Source: Rudanella lutea DSM 19387
GTDB taxonomy: Bacteria > Bacteroidota > Bacteroidia > Cytophagales > Spirosomataceae
NCBI RefSeq assembly: GCF_000383955.1
Contig: NZ_KB913013.1
Span: forward strand, 2,014,277-2,078,276
DNA: 64,000 nucleotides
Direction of reading: 5' to 3'
Shown: one piece after another, positions 42,871 through 52,570 of the stretch
Layout: the number at the start of each line of letters is the position of its first letter
Numbering within the stretch: position 1 is the first letter of the stretch
Made by a program: the position numbers and the translations under genes
Notes under the pieces: model-generated
The model's database searches: none
What the model saw: only the letters and a program-made list of their open reading frames with translations
Told to the model about the DNA's origin: nothing

Positions 42871-43062
42871 GCCGTTGCGGGTCAAATCACGTAGCCCGGC
42901 CCGATTGTTTCGTCTGCGCTGCCGGTCGGGCGCAAATTACCCTACCCGCTATACGTGTATTTTACACAATTGAACCGGTATGTTTTGCATTTCAGGTACA
43001 TAGGGCTGTTGGGGCGTTGTGCGTATAGCCAACTTTACGCTGTTCACTAACTGGTATGTACC

Positions 43063-43500
43063 ATGCTTTCTTTTTTGTCAACAAACCGCCCAAACGCGTA
43101 TCAACAACGCTCTATCCTACTTATTTGCACTCGTCTGCTCATCGGCCTTACGGCCTTCGGTATAGCGTCGGTAGCAGCTATGGCCTTCGCCAATCCGCAG
43201 GATGTAATGAGTCTGGTGGGTGTACACTTGCCTAATCCTGACGCCTACAGTTCGATCCGGGGTGTGTATGGTGGAGCCGGGCTGACCATTACGCTCTGGC
43301 TCGTGTATCTGGCCGCCCAGCAACCCCGGCAAGGGCTGATTTTTGTCGCTGTTTTGTGTGGGCTATACGCGCTGTCGCGGTTGATTACCCAACTAACTGA
43401 AGGACCTTTGGGCGACTTTGGCTACCAATGGATGCTGATCGAAAGCACGCTATGTGGATTGGCGTTGGTACTACTGGCCCTTACCCGGCGGCATAATTGA
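43063..43500 (+). CDS. DUF4345 family membrane protein
   Basis: 145 residues with four membrane helices. The family block IRGVYGGAGLTITLWLVYLA is present after a loop containing LVGVHLPNPDAYSS. Members are small inner-membrane proteins of unknown function. Ends in a GC hairpin. Confidence 0.85.
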   Translation: MLSFLSTNRPNAYQQRSILLICTRLLIGLTAFGIASVAAMAFANPQDVMSLVGVHLPNPDAYSSIRGVYGGAGLTITLWLVYLAAQQPRQGLIFVAVLCGLYALSRLITQLTEGPLGDFGYQWMLIESTLCGLALVLLALTRRHN

Positions 43501-43823
43501 GAACGGCTATTAGTCCGGGGCCTTCTGGCATTGGCCGTCGACCACCCCCTCCTTAATTCAAGGAGGGGGTGGCTTACCAGACCAGCCATGAATGTTTAGA
43601 TGCACCACTATGCTGGGCACCTAAGTGAATGTACTATGAATAATGCACAATAGCCAATAGATTACCCTGCTGATTATCAGCTAATTAATTAGTCATTCTT
43701 CACTATACATTTTGTCCTAGCACTTATAAGCCAAATCATTAATTATTGATCAAGGAGTTATCTCCGTTCATCTCTTTGGGCTAAGGGAAAGCAAAGAACC
43801 TGTAGCCACGCTACATGACTCCC
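43501..43823. other. 323-base gap with a terminator and an AT-rich inverted repeat
   Basis: CCACCCCCTCCTT (43542-43554) pairs with 43560-43572 around AATTC and should terminate the DUF4345 gene. Bases 43622-43717 hold an imperfect inverted element with AATGTACTATGAATAATG and its degenerate complement, related to the 11583 family, around CTAATTAATTAG. The rest shows nothing. Confidence 0.65.
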
Positions 43824-44870
43824 TTAAACAGTTACCGGTGTCAGTAGCGGCAGCGTTACACTGAAGCGGTTGTTGGTTTCTTCGACGGTCACATCTGCCC
43901 GGCTTACCATCTGGTACTTGGCAATCAAGGTCGATAGACCATCCCGATCCATCGCTACGGTCCGGGTACGGTGCTGTCGGTTATTGACCACCCGCAAGGC
44001 TCCGTCTGCCTCTACCTCTATCCGAATCACGAGCGGACTACCGGGCAACATGGCGTTGTGTCGGATGGCGTTGTCGATAAGCGTTTGTAAGCTCAGGGCG
44101 GGTAACTGACTGTCGGTTTTGGCGGGCGAGTTGGGTACGATGATACACAGGCTCCGGCCATACCGGGTATGCAGCAGCTCGGCGTATGTTCGGATAAAAT
44201 CGAGTTCGGCGGAGAGCGGAACGACGGGTTGCGAACCGGCCTGCAACATGTACCGGTACACCCGTGCAAGATCGTCGACAAAGCGTTCTGCCTGCCGGGG
44301 GTCTTCGCCAATCAGAGCCGATACCGAGCTGAGGCTGTTGAACAGAAAATGCGGGTTTACCTGCCCTTTCAACGCATCGAGTTTGTGCTGGAGGGCCGCC
44401 TGCTGCAGTCGCTCGGTTTCAGTTTGGTTCAGCCGCCACTGCTCAAACGAGTAAAATAACCCCAGCGCCGTGCAGAGCAAGACATCAAACAAAGCCCCCA
44501 GCCACCAGACAGGCCGTATCGTGTCCAGGTCGAACCGCACCCCCGTAATGGGGACGAGGCTGTACACCCACACATCGAAAACGGCCAAAACGACCGTCAG
44601 GGCACCTACTGCCAGCAACATACTGAGCAAGCGTAACCGGGTTTGACTCAGACACGGGTAACGGGTGATGATCCGCCGGATCACCAGCGTGAGCGTAATC
44701 ACCGCAAACCAGTACAGAATGAAGATAAGACCCGTACCAACGGCAAACGTGCGCGCATCGGCCAGATAACGGGGCCCGATTAGCAGCCAGTTACCGACCG
44801 GAAGCAGCACCGGCATCATGGCTAGGTGGTACCACCATTCGTAAGTCGAAAAGAATTGGGGGCGTTTCAC
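43824..44870 (-). CDS. LytS-type sensor histidine kinase
   Basis: 348 residues. Four membrane helices (~15-140) are followed by the His_kinase domain with QVNPHFLFNSLSSVS (phosphorylated His), LQTLIDNAIRHN (N box, Asn present) and DGLSTLIAKY (G box). This family usually acts with a LytTR response regulator; the nearest is at 50158. It is not adjacent to a regulator here. Confidence 0.9.
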   Translation of the reverse strand: MKRPQFFSTYEWWYHLAMMPVLLPVGNWLLIGPRYLADARTFAVGTGLIFILYWFAVITLTLVIRRIITRYPCLSQTRLRLLSMLLAVGALTVVLAVFDVWVYSLVPITGVRFDLDTIRPVWWLGALFDVLLCTALGLFYSFEQWRLNQTETERLQQAALQHKLDALKGQVNPHFLFNSLSSVSALIGEDPRQAERFVDDLARVYRYMLQAGSQPVVPLSAELDFIRTYAELLHTRYGRSLCIIVPNSPAKTDSQLPALSLQTLIDNAIRHNAMLPGSPLVIRIEVEADGALRVVNNRQHRTRTVAMDRDGLSTLIAKYQMVSRADVTVEETNNRFSVTLPLLTPVTV

Positions 44871-45269
44871 AACACAAAGAGCAGAGGAAGGGGATAGAAT
44901 AGTCGAATATAAGCCAGCTCTGCCCGCACCTACTCTACGGGCTGAATTGACTGCTCAAAATTCGGTGCGAATTGAACGAAATAGGCCGTGAATTGTACCA
45001 ATGGCCTAAAGAACCTTTTGAACGGTTAACACCTTTTTAATTTCCTCGTAGATTGGCCTCTGTACGACCCAACGTAGCGACGCCCGGCCTACGTGGCCCG
45101 GCCTACGCGGCTCAGGGTACAGTTCAGTTGGGGCTTCTTTCAGTTCGGGGGCTCGGGTCCGCAATTCAGGCGGTGTGCAGTTCCGAAAACGGGGGGCGGG
45201 CGCCCAATTTTGGGGTGTCGGCACAACCGCCGGTGAGTACCTCGTTCAAACAAACAGTAAACAACAACC
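44871..45269. other. 399-base gap, no gene seen
   Basis: The region between the divergent kinase and beta-helix genes contains GC-rich DNA with a partial direct repeat GGCCTACG near 45087-45110. Frames on both strands show no known protein. No clear promoter box or terminator was found. Confidence 0.5.
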
Positions 45270-46730
45270 ATGCAACGCCCTTCCCTTTTTGCCACCTTGT
45301 TGGCCCTTTCGGTCGCTACGCTGAGTAGCTGTAAAAAAGAGCCCGAAGTCGCTCCTACCCCAACGTCGCTCACGGCCCGCGCCGGGGCCGATCAGGCCGT
45401 ATTGCCCGAACAGGCCGTCGCCCTCGACGGCTCAGCCTCTACCGGCTCAGGCACACTCGCTTACCAATGGGCGGTGGTTCGTAAGCCACAGCGCAGCACC
45501 CTCACGCTCGGAGGAGCCTCCACGCCCAAAGCCACCTTCACCCCCGATATTGTGGGCGAATACGAACTCGAACTAACCGTGTCGAGCGGGGCAACTAAAA
45601 GCCAGGACCGTGTGGTGGTCCGGGCCGAACAAACCGGGCCGCTTACACTCAGCAGTGAGGTAAAGACCCAAACCCGTCTGAAAGATCGTTTGATTGACCC
45701 GTCCCAACCCGACTACATTGTGTCGCGGGATCTGGCTATTTCGGCCGAGCTGAGTATCGACCCCGGCGTAACGGTCGCTTTTGAACGCAACACGGCGATA
45801 AATCTTAAGTACGAGGGAACGCTGATTGCCGAGGGCACCGCCGATAGTCCGATTCGGTTTACGGGTGTGAAACCAGAGAGGGGCTTCTGGGCGGGCATTG
45901 CCAATTATTCGCCCAGTACGGCCAATAAACTGGCGTTTGTTCAGATTCAGTATGCCGGCAGCCGGGGGCTCCTTAGTTCAACTAAAGCGGGGCTTTCGCT
46001 ATTCGGCCCTAACAAGGCCCTGATGGCCCTGGCCAACTGCCAACTAAACGATACCGACGGCTACGGCCTGTATGTGCAGGAAGGGTCGGTGCTGCGCAGT
46101 TTTGCCCGCAATAGCTTCCGCAACAACACCGAAGCGGGCGTTATTATTGATGCCTACAACGCGGCCCTGCTCGACGCAGCCTCAACCTTTACCGGCGGCA
46201 ACACCCGCAACGTGGTGGAGGTGCTGGCGTCGGCTATCCGGGGCACTGCCGACCTGACCTGGGTCGCTTTGGCCGACAAAACACCGTACCGACTACTGGG
46301 GAATCTGGCGGTTGAGGCCGGCTGGATACTGAAACCGGGTGTTACGGTCGAACCGGCCCGCGATGCCATCATCAACGTAAACCGCGACGGCTACATTTCG
46401 GCCAAAGGTACCCCCGACCAGCGCATAACGTTTACGGGTTCGGCCACCGGATCAGGGCACTGGAAAGGCATCATGATTTACTCGGTGAGCAACCTGAATA
46501 CCCTCGAACAGGTCGACATCAGCGGGGCTGGCAGCTCGGTAATGGCCTCGGGCAAGCGGGCGGCCGTGGGGGTGTTCGGAGCCGGGGCCAAACTAACCAT
46601 CAAGAACTGCCGCATTACCAACAGCGGTGGCTATGGTATTGCCCACACGCCCAACGCCGAACTCAACAGCGATGCCGGTACGCTCAACACCTTCAGCGGC
46701 AACGCGCAGGGCAACGTGGCCCAGTTTTAA
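45270..46730 (+). CDS. PKD-domain, right-handed beta-helix lipoprotein
   Basis: 486 residues. The signal ends in lipobox LSSC (Cys 21). A PKD/Ig-like domain (~35-118: ARAGADQAVLPEQAVALDGS, shown short) is followed by a parallel beta-helix: repeated blocks such as VAFERNTAINLKYEGTLIAEG, GFWAGIANYS and HWKGIMIYS, each with a GxWxGI strand. Such surface lipoproteins often bind or cleave polysaccharide, but no catalytic site is evident. Confidence 0.85.
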   Translation: MQRPSLFATLLALSVATLSSCKKEPEVAPTPTSLTARAGADQAVLPEQAVALDGSASTGSGTLAYQWAVVRKPQRSTLTLGGASTPKATFTPDIVGEYELELTVSSGATKSQDRVVVRAEQTGPLTLSSEVKTQTRLKDRLIDPSQPDYIVSRDLAISAELSIDPGVTVAFERNTAINLKYEGTLIAEGTADSPIRFTGVKPERGFWAGIANYSPSTANKLAFVQIQYAGSRGLLSSTKAGLSLFGPNKALMALANCQLNDTDGYGLYVQEGSVLRSFARNSFRNNTEAGVIIDAYNAALLDAASTFTGGNTRNVVEVLASAIRGTADLTWVALADKTPYRLLGNLAVEAGWILKPGVTVEPARDAIINVNRDGYISAKGTPDQRITFTGSATGSGHWKGIMIYSVSNLNTLEQVDISGAGSSVMASGKRAAVGVFGAGAKLTIKNCRITNSGGYGIAHTPNAELNSDAGTLNTFSGNAQGNVAQF

Positions 46731-46766
46731 GGGATCGGCCCGGCGGCAGGCCGGGCTATACAATCA

Positions 46767-46814
46767 AACGGGGTTGCCTTTGCTGTCGGAACGGTAGGGG
46801 CAACCCCGTTTTTT
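46767..46814 (+). terminator. Terminator after the beta-helix gene
   Basis: AACGGGGTTGCC (46767-46778) pairs with GGCAACCCCGTT (46799-46810) around 20 bases and is followed by TTTT. Confidence 0.8.
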
Positions 46815-46838
46815 CGGTCCGAAACGTCAATCTGGCCG

Positions 46839-47624
46839 CTACTGACCAAAATCAAGTGTATGGTTGAGATTGAGCCGAAAGCCGTTGTTGATTTCGAACA
46901 CGGGTCGACCCGAAACGGGGTCGAGGTCGGCATGTTGGAGTACCTGATTGAGGAAATTTAGTTCGATTTGCAGGGCATCAGAGACCTGATAGCCCAACCC
47001 GGCCGACAGCCGGTTCTGGTTGAATATGTTTTGTCCCACGTTTCGGCCAAAACCAATAAACACCTCATCGAAAAAGTTGAGATAAAACTCCCGATTATCG
47101 ACTGTGGTGCCGTGCAGCGGCAGGTCGGCAGCTATCTGGTAGCGTATCCGGTTCTGAAACTCCCAGCCCGTAATCCGGCGCGGGTTGGGATCAGTTTGGC
47201 CAGCCAGCCAGCGTTGCTCCAGCCGAAACCGGTGCGTCAGGTTCAGCCGTCCGTAGGTTTCATCGAGCGACACATCGGCGTGAAGCCGGTGTTCGGGGTA
47301 CGGCACGCCCCGGTCGGCCTGCGGATACTGCCCAAACGGAAACGTGACAAAGTAGGTGTATCCCCCGCCAAACGTAATCCGGTCAGAGGCCTTGTACGAT
47401 GCCCCCAACCGGGCGAGCGACTGCTGCCAGGTCCGAATCAGGTCGATCCGGCGCCATTGGTACTCGGTCCGCAGGCTCCATTTCGGGTTGAGTTTATAGG
47501 CACCATTGTACACATACCAGCCAATAGACTGATGGTCGAGCAGGCGCTGCCCGTAGCCGGATTGACCAGCCAGCAGGCCGAGAGCCAGCAGCAGGGCGTA
47601 GCGGCAGGAATTGGAAAGAGTCAT
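46839..47624 (-). CDS. DUF2490 family outer-membrane protein
   Basis: The ATG at 47624 gives 261 residues with signal peptide (RYALLLALGLLAGQSGYGQ). The mature part is all beta with aromatic-ended strands: YKLNPKWSLRTEYQWRR, LTHRFRLEQRW, WEFQNRIRYQI and LSAGLGYQV, matching DUF2490, a Bacteroidota outer-membrane barrel family of unknown role. Convergent with the beta-helix gene. Confidence 0.88.
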   Translation of the reverse strand: MTLSNSCRYALLLALGLLAGQSGYGQRLLDHQSIGWYVYNGAYKLNPKWSLRTEYQWRRIDLIRTWQQSLARLGASYKASDRITFGGGYTYFVTFPFGQYPQADRGVPYPEHRLHADVSLDETYGRLNLTHRFRLEQRWLAGQTDPNPRRITGWEFQNRIRYQIAADLPLHGTTVDNREFYLNFFDEVFIGFGRNVGQNIFNQNRLSAGLGYQVSDALQIELNFLNQVLQHADLDPVSGRPVFEINNGFRLNLNHTLDFGQ

Positions 47625-47802
47625 ACATGCAAACGGGTTGAAGCAATACCCGCCAGTTAATAGACATTTTTCGGGGGGCAGGTGTTCACACGTTGAGCTG
47701 GCCCTGAGGACGATTTTACAGTTCATCCGCTTTTTCAGGCAATTCATGCATTCTGTTTCACAATTCGGAGCGGGTTGGCACGGGTACCTACTTCAGGCCG
47801 GG

Positions 47803-47810
47803 TACCTTTG
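47803..47810 (+). promoter_or_regulatory. Promoter -7 box for the first kinase gene (TACCTTTG)
   Basis: TACCTTTG is an exact match 32 bases before the ATG at 47843; TTGGCA lies upstream at a long spacing. Confidence 0.5.
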
Positions 47811-47842
47811 AATAAGGGGCTGTTTGACCCCACCGGAACGCC

Positions 47843-48952
47843 ATGCCCCGTTTGCTCACCCGTCTGGTTCAACTGTACACCCAACTCCGGCAGGACAATC
47901 TACGGCGCTACATCTATCTGTTTATGCTGCCGTGGTTCGTTCCTATTGTGACCTACCTCATTTTCGGGGAGATTATTTTGTCGGGCTGGGAAGCGTTTGT
48001 GAGCAGCAACGCCCTGATTCTGGTTTTGTCGGTGCTGGCCAACACGGCCGATACATACCTGCTCAAACGGGTCATTCGGGCCTACCCAGAGGCCGATCAG
48101 AGTGTACAACGGGTGGTCTGGATGACGCTGGCCTTCAGCCTCGTCAATATCAGCCTGGCCGAACTGACCCTGCGTGGACTCGACGCAACGCGGTTTCTGG
48201 CCTTTCGCTACGATCCCGAAACCAACATCTGGGTGTACAGCTTTGTGTTTGTGTCGAGCATTGTGGCCTCGGGGCTCATTGAAAGTGCGTACGCATTTAT
48301 GCAGTGGCAAACTAATCAGCTCGACCGGCAGAATCTGGAACAGGAACACCTAAAACTAGCCCTGAGCACGCTCAAATCGCGCATTAACCCCCACTTTCTG
48401 TTTAACAGCCTCAACTCGGTGTCGGCCCTGATTACCGATGAACCCCAGCAGGCCGAAGAGTTTGTCGACGAACTTTCCAAAGTTTACCGGTATATGTTGC
48501 AGGCCAACAAAACGCCCCTGGTGGCTGTTGAGGCAGAACTCCGGTTTATCCGGTCGTATGTGCAGCTGCTCCATGTGCGCTACGGCAAAGCCCTTCGGGT
48601 CGATTTGCCCCCGCAAACCGGCCCGGCCGAGCGTGGCCTCCCCCCGCTAACCCTGCAACTCCTGATCGACGATATTATTCAGCACAACACGCTCATGGCG
48701 TCGCGGCCGTTGCAGATTCAAATCGAGTTTGTGGATGCCGACAGAATCGGTCTCCGGCACAACTGCCAGCCCCGTAGTGTCCGGGTGGATACGCAGCTGC
48801 CGGGCTTTGCCGATGTGCTGAAGCAGTATGAATCGGTGGGTGGGGCCGCCCCCCAGCGCGAACTCGGCCCGGCAGAGTGCCGAATTTACCTACCGCTCCT
48901 GCCCATTTCTGCGGGCTTTTATCCCAACCCAGTCACCAAAACAGGCAGTTGA
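47843..48952 (+). CDS. LytS-type histidine kinase paralogue with degenerate ATP site
   Basis: 369 residues: four membrane helices, a coiled linker and the His_kinase region. The phosphorylated His184 is kept in INPHFLFNSLNSV. The N box reads LLIDDIIQHN, with Asp277 where the ATP-binding Asn is expected, and the G box is reduced to LPGFADVLKQYESVG without the usual Gly-Leu-xAsn pattern. It may be a pseudokinase or a phospho-acceptor partner for the neighbouring kinase. It precedes an intact kinase and regulator by 87 bases. Confidence 0.85.
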   Translation: MPRLLTRLVQLYTQLRQDNLRRYIYLFMLPWFVPIVTYLIFGEIILSGWEAFVSSNALILVLSVLANTADTYLLKRVIRAYPEADQSVQRVVWMTLAFSLVNISLAELTLRGLDATRFLAFRYDPETNIWVYSFVFVSSIVASGLIESAYAFMQWQTNQLDRQNLEQEHLKLALSTLKSRINPHFLFNSLNSVSALITDEPQQAEEFVDELSKVYRYMLQANKTPLVAVEAELRFIRSYVQLLHVRYGKALRVDLPPQTGPAERGLPPLTLQLLIDDIIQHNTLMASRPLQIQIEFVDADRIGLRHNCQPRSVRVDTQLPGFADVLKQYESVGGAAPQRELGPAECRIYLPLLPISAGFYPNPVTKTGS

Positions 48953-49039
48953 GTCATGCATTCCGTGTGAGGCCCAACTGGCCTTCGTAATTTGCCATTG
49001 ATCAGAGCCCAGTAAACTCCGCCCCTGAAATTAGCGCGT

Positions 49040-50161
49040 ATGTCGTCGTTTGTAACCTCGTTGACCCGTACCTGGCGGTACCGACCCACCAAGCAGCTCA
49101 AGTGGCAGTTGCTGCTGGTGTTCCCGTGGTTCATTCCGCTGATTACGTACCTGCTCCTGGGGCCGCGCTACCTGCATCACCTGCCTACCTTTCTGGGGGC
49201 TACACTGCTCAACGCCCTGATTGGGCTCGGGTGCCAGATGATTTTGGACCTGATTACCCAACGCATTGCCCGGCGCTACGCCGAACTCGGCCAAACCGGC
49301 CAACGGCTGGGCCTACTCCTGCTGGCATTTATGACCATTACACCGGCCGTGATTCTGCTGGCCTTGTGGGCCTACGACCACTGGCATCTGTTTGGGTACT
49401 CAACCCAGCCGGGGACCACCGCCCGAATTTTGCTTTTCAACGTAATGATCAACGTAATTTCGGTCGGGACGTTTGAGAGCATGTATTCGCTCAACAAATG
49501 GCGGGAAAACATGCTCCAGAAAGAGCAGCTCAAAAAAGTGACCTTGCAGAGCCAGTACGAAAGCCTCAAGAATCAGGTGAACCCCCACTTTTTGTTCAAT
49601 ACCCTGAACTCGCTCTCGTCGCTCATTGCCGACGAACCCGAACGCGCCGAGCAATTTGTGGATGAGATGGCCAAGGTGTACCGCTACCTGCTCCAAACCA
49701 ACCGGCGCACCGACGACGAAACCGACGGCGACCTGACTACACTGGCGGCCGAAATGGCGTTTATCCAGTCGTATTTTCACCTGCTCAAAACCCGCTACGG
49801 GGCTGGTATTCGGCTCGACGTAACGCTCCCTGAGGCCGACCTGGCCTGCCTGCTTCCTCCACTGACGTTGCAGATGCTGGTTGAAAACGCCGTGAAACAC
49901 AACGTCATTCACCCCAATAAACCGCTGGTAATCGAGATTCGGTCGGAGGGCGAAGGCCGCTTGCTGGTGCGTAACAACCGGCAACCCAAAACCACCCGTG
50001 TCCTGAGCAATCAGGTCGGGCTGAGCAACATAACCGCTAAATACCGCCTGCTGGCTCAACGTCAGGGCGCTCCCGGTACTACGGCACCGGGCGTTGTTGT
50101 CGACGAAACCGACGGATTCTTTTCTGTCCATCTACCGCTTTTAACCCCAACATTATCATGA
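49040..50161 (+). CDS. LytS-type sensor histidine kinase (intact)
   Basis: 373 residues with four membrane helices, VNPHFLFNTLNSLSSL (His), LQMLVENAVKHN (complete N box) and VGLSNITAKYRLL (G box). The last bases overlap the response regulator start (ATGA), showing a two-component operon. The signal sensed is not evident. It likely pairs with the degenerate paralogue upstream. Confidence 0.93.
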   Translation: MSSFVTSLTRTWRYRPTKQLKWQLLLVFPWFIPLITYLLLGPRYLHHLPTFLGATLLNALIGLGCQMILDLITQRIARRYAELGQTGQRLGLLLLAFMTITPAVILLALWAYDHWHLFGYSTQPGTTARILLFNVMINVISVGTFESMYSLNKWRENMLQKEQLKKVTLQSQYESLKNQVNPHFLFNTLNSLSSLIADEPERAEQFVDEMAKVYRYLLQTNRRTDDETDGDLTTLAAEMAFIQSYFHLLKTRYGAGIRLDVTLPEADLACLLPPLTLQMLVENAVKHNVIHPNKPLVIEIRSEGEGRLLVRNNRQPKTTRVLSNQVGLSNITAKYRLLAQRQGAPGTTAPGVVVDETDGFFSVHLPLLTPTLS

Positions 50162-50952
50162 ACGTACTGATTGTTGAAGACGAAGATTTAGCCGTTCGCA
50201 AACTCCGCAAGCTGGTGCAGGAGGTCGACCCTACGCTGGCCATTCAGGGCGTTACGTCGAGCATCGAAGACTCAGTCAACTGGTTGCAGAACCACCCCGC
50301 CCCCGACCTGATTTTCATGGATATTGAACTGGCCGACGGGCAGAGTTTCGAGATTTTTGAGCAGGTCGATATTCGCAGCCGGGTCATTTTCACGACTTCG
50401 TACGATGAATACGCCCTGCAAGCCTTCAAGGTCAACAGCATTGATTACCTGCTCAAGCCGATTCAGCGCGAAGATCTCCAGCGAAGCCTGAAAAAACTCC
50501 GCGACCTAATGCCCCTCAATGGCCGCCCCGATGCCCCCACCGACACGCCTGCGTTCAACATCGAAAAACTCCTGCGCGAGCTACAGGGTCAGGGCAATCC
50601 GGCGGGCCGGGAGTACCGCAAGCGATTTCTGGTAAAGCAGGGGCAGAAACTCCTGTCGGTGGAGGTCGGTGATATTCTGTACTTCTACACCGACGAGCGG
50701 TTCAGCTTTTTCAAAACCCGCTCGAACCAGAAGTTTCTGGTCGATTACACGCTCGACGAGCTGGCCGATTCGCTCGATCCGGGTCAGTTTTTCCGGGTCA
50801 ACCGGGGATTAATCGTAACGCACAATGCCGTGGAGCAAATTCAGCCCTACTTCGGCAACCGGCTGGCCCTCACGCTCAGACCCGCGTTTGACAAGGAGGC
50901 CATTGTGAGCCGCGAAAAAGTAAGCGATTTTAAAGTCTGGATGGGAAAATAA
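50158..50952 (+). CDS. LytTR family response regulator
   Basis: 264 residues. Receiver domain 1-115: acidic pocket VEDED, phosphorylated Asp55 in LIFMDIEL, TT at 79-80 and YLLKP near 97-101. LytTR DNA-binding domain ~160-264 (RKRFLVKQGQKLLSVEVGDI, FFRVNRGLIVTHNAVEQI). It should switch promoters in response to the kinases upstream. Confidence 0.95.
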   Translation: MNVLIVEDEDLAVRKLRKLVQEVDPTLAIQGVTSSIEDSVNWLQNHPAPDLIFMDIELADGQSFEIFEQVDIRSRVIFTTSYDEYALQAFKVNSIDYLLKPIQREDLQRSLKKLRDLMPLNGRPDAPTDTPAFNIEKLLRELQGQGNPAGREYRKRFLVKQGQKLLSVEVGDILYFYTDERFSFFKTRSNQKFLVDYTLDELADSLDPGQFFRVNRGLIVTHNAVEQIQPYFGNRLALTLRPAFDKEAIVSREKVSDFKVWMGK

Positions 50953-50960
50953 CCGCTACT

Positions 50961-51515
50961 CTAGGCGGTTCGGACCGTGTACCGGCTCTGTACAAAGCCG
51001 TTCGGGAAGGTGCGGGTTTCGGTATGGTGCAGGGCTATGTCGTGCCCGGTGGCCCCGAAGAGCGGAATACCCTCGCCCAGCAGCACCGGGATGCGGGTAA
51101 TGGTCAGCTCATGCACCAGCCCGGCCGCCAGAAACCCCTGAATGGTGAGGCCACCGTCGAGGTACACCTGCCGAACACCGCGCTCGCTTAATTGCGCCAC
51201 CAGCTCGGCCGGGGGCAGGTGCGTTACCTCCACCTCGTGCGCCAGTGCGGGCGGGATGGCGGGTTGTTTGCTGCTCAGAATCACCATGCGTTTGCCCCGG
51301 TACGGCCACTCGCCCCCAAAACCGAGCACCGTTTCGTAGGTATTCCGGCCCATGACGATCATATCCACCGAATCCATAAACGACTGATAGCCGAAGTCTT
51401 CACCATCGATCTGATAATCAGGATGAGTCAGCCAGTCGATAGCTCCATCGGTCCGGGCAATGAATCCGTCGAGGCTGGTAGCGATAAATACCGAAATGTT
51501 GGGCGTTGAGGTCAT
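50961..51515 (-). CDS. Dihydrofolate reductase family protein (RibD_C fold)
   Basis: 184 residues with VFIATSLDGFIARTDGAIDWL, MDSVDMIVMGRNTYETVLGFG and VYLDGGLTIQGFLAAGLV. This is the YyaP/RibD-type reductase family that uses NADPH. The substrate is unknown; it is not in a riboflavin operon. Confidence 0.9.
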   Translation of the reverse strand: MTSTPNISVFIATSLDGFIARTDGAIDWLTHPDYQIDGEDFGYQSFMDSVDMIVMGRNTYETVLGFGGEWPYRGKRMVILSSKQPAIPPALAHEVEVTHLPPAELVAQLSERGVRQVYLDGGLTIQGFLAAGLVHELTITRIPVLLGEGIPLFGATGHDIALHHTETRTFPNGFVQSRYTVRTA

Positions 51516-51530
51516 GGTTGTTTGGGATTA

Positions 51531-51582
51531 GTGTAAGACAAGTTTCTTTTTTGGCAAGCCTGCCGTAATGAACTTGTCTCAC
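51531..51582. repeat. Inverted element with AGACAAGTT / AACTTGTCT arms, copy 2
   Basis: GTGTAAGACAAGTT (51531-51544) faces AACTTGTCTCAC (51571-51582). The arms and the T-rich start of the spacer resemble the element at 34052. It is between two minus-strand genes and could terminate the isomerase gene. Confidence 0.6.
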
Positions 51583-51590
51583 CCCCGGCT

Positions 51591-52511
51591 CTACGAAGCC
51601 AGCAGGGCCGTACGGACCTTTTCGTAAAATACGGGTACTTTCTGGCGCGGGTCGCCTTTGCCGAGCGTTTCAATGGGCAGATACCCCCGATACCCCGACT
51701 GCCGCACAATTTGCATAATCTTGCCCAGGTCGGTTTCAGTCTCTTTCCCATTCACAAACAACTTCTCCTTGATTTGCCAGGTAGCCGCCTGGGGAGCCAC
51801 CTGCGCAATCTGAGCGTATGGGTCACCCGTACGGAAGCTGCCAATGTCCAGGTTAGCCGCAAACCAGTCGGAGTTGATGCGATTCAGAAGCTCCAGCATG
51901 TGATCGGCTGTTTCGATGAAGTCGGCATGATTTTGCAGGCCAAGCATCACCCCCCGTTTGGCCCCGTACGCTACGCACTCGTCAATAGCTTCCAGCATGT
52001 ACTCGGTCACCTCCTCGCGCATCAGTTCCGGCTGAACCCGTAGCCCCGAAAAGATACGCAGAATAGGTGCATCCAGTTTAGCGGCTACGTCGATCCAGGT
52101 TTTCACCAGGTCAATCTCCTCTTTTCGATGAATGGGGTCAGCCAGCGAGAAATCATTGCGAACACCCGTGCCGCTGATGTCCAGGCCCAGCCGAAACGCC
52201 TTTCGTTTGAGCGCGTAGATATAGCTATCGGGCGGGGCAGCCGGATACCCCGGAAAATAATAGCCCGTCGGGTCGACGGCATCAAACCCCACGTCGGAGC
52301 AAAAAGCCAGCACATCGTCGAGCGTCATCGATTTTCGGGTCAGCGGCTCGTTGAACGAATACAGATTACAACTGATCTTCAACGGCCCGCGCCGGGCAGG
52401 GTCAATACGGCTCGCCCGCTGGGTATCTGCAGCGGGCGAGCCGCCCAAAAGTGGCATTCCCAGGGCAACGGATTTGACAAAAGCCCGCCGGTCGGGTCGA
52501 CGCTCGTTCAT
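51591..52511 (-). CDS. Tat-exported sugar phosphate isomerase/epimerase-like TIM barrel
   Basis: 306 residues. Tat signal DRRAFVKSVALGMPLL (RR 8-9). The xylose isomerase-like barrel has KISCNLYSFNEPL, GVMLGLQNHADF, GSFRTGD and GYLPIETLGKGD, with conserved His, Glu and Asp metal ligands. It probably isomerises or epimerises a keto sugar in the periplasm. It follows a Gfo/Idh gene by 59 bases on the same strand, suggesting a shared sugar pathway. Confidence 0.9.
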   Translation of the reverse strand: MNERRPDRRAFVKSVALGMPLLGGSPAADTQRASRIDPARRGPLKISCNLYSFNEPLTRKSMTLDDVLAFCSDVGFDAVDPTGYYFPGYPAAPPDSYIYALKRKAFRLGLDISGTGVRNDFSLADPIHRKEEIDLVKTWIDVAAKLDAPILRIFSGLRVQPELMREEVTEYMLEAIDECVAYGAKRGVMLGLQNHADFIETADHMLELLNRINSDWFAANLDIGSFRTGDPYAQIAQVAPQAATWQIKEKLFVNGKETETDLGKIMQIVRQSGYRGYLPIETLGKGDPRQKVPVFYEKVRTALLAS

Positions 52512-52570
52512 AACAGGAAGGTGTTTACCCGAAAAGCGTGCAACTGAACGGGTTTACCGGGCAACGCATC

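Noticed and set aside
45006-45328. Frames on both strands in the gap before the beta-helix gene
   Set aside because: Overlapping frames on opposite strands, proline- and arginine-rich, with no conserved motif.
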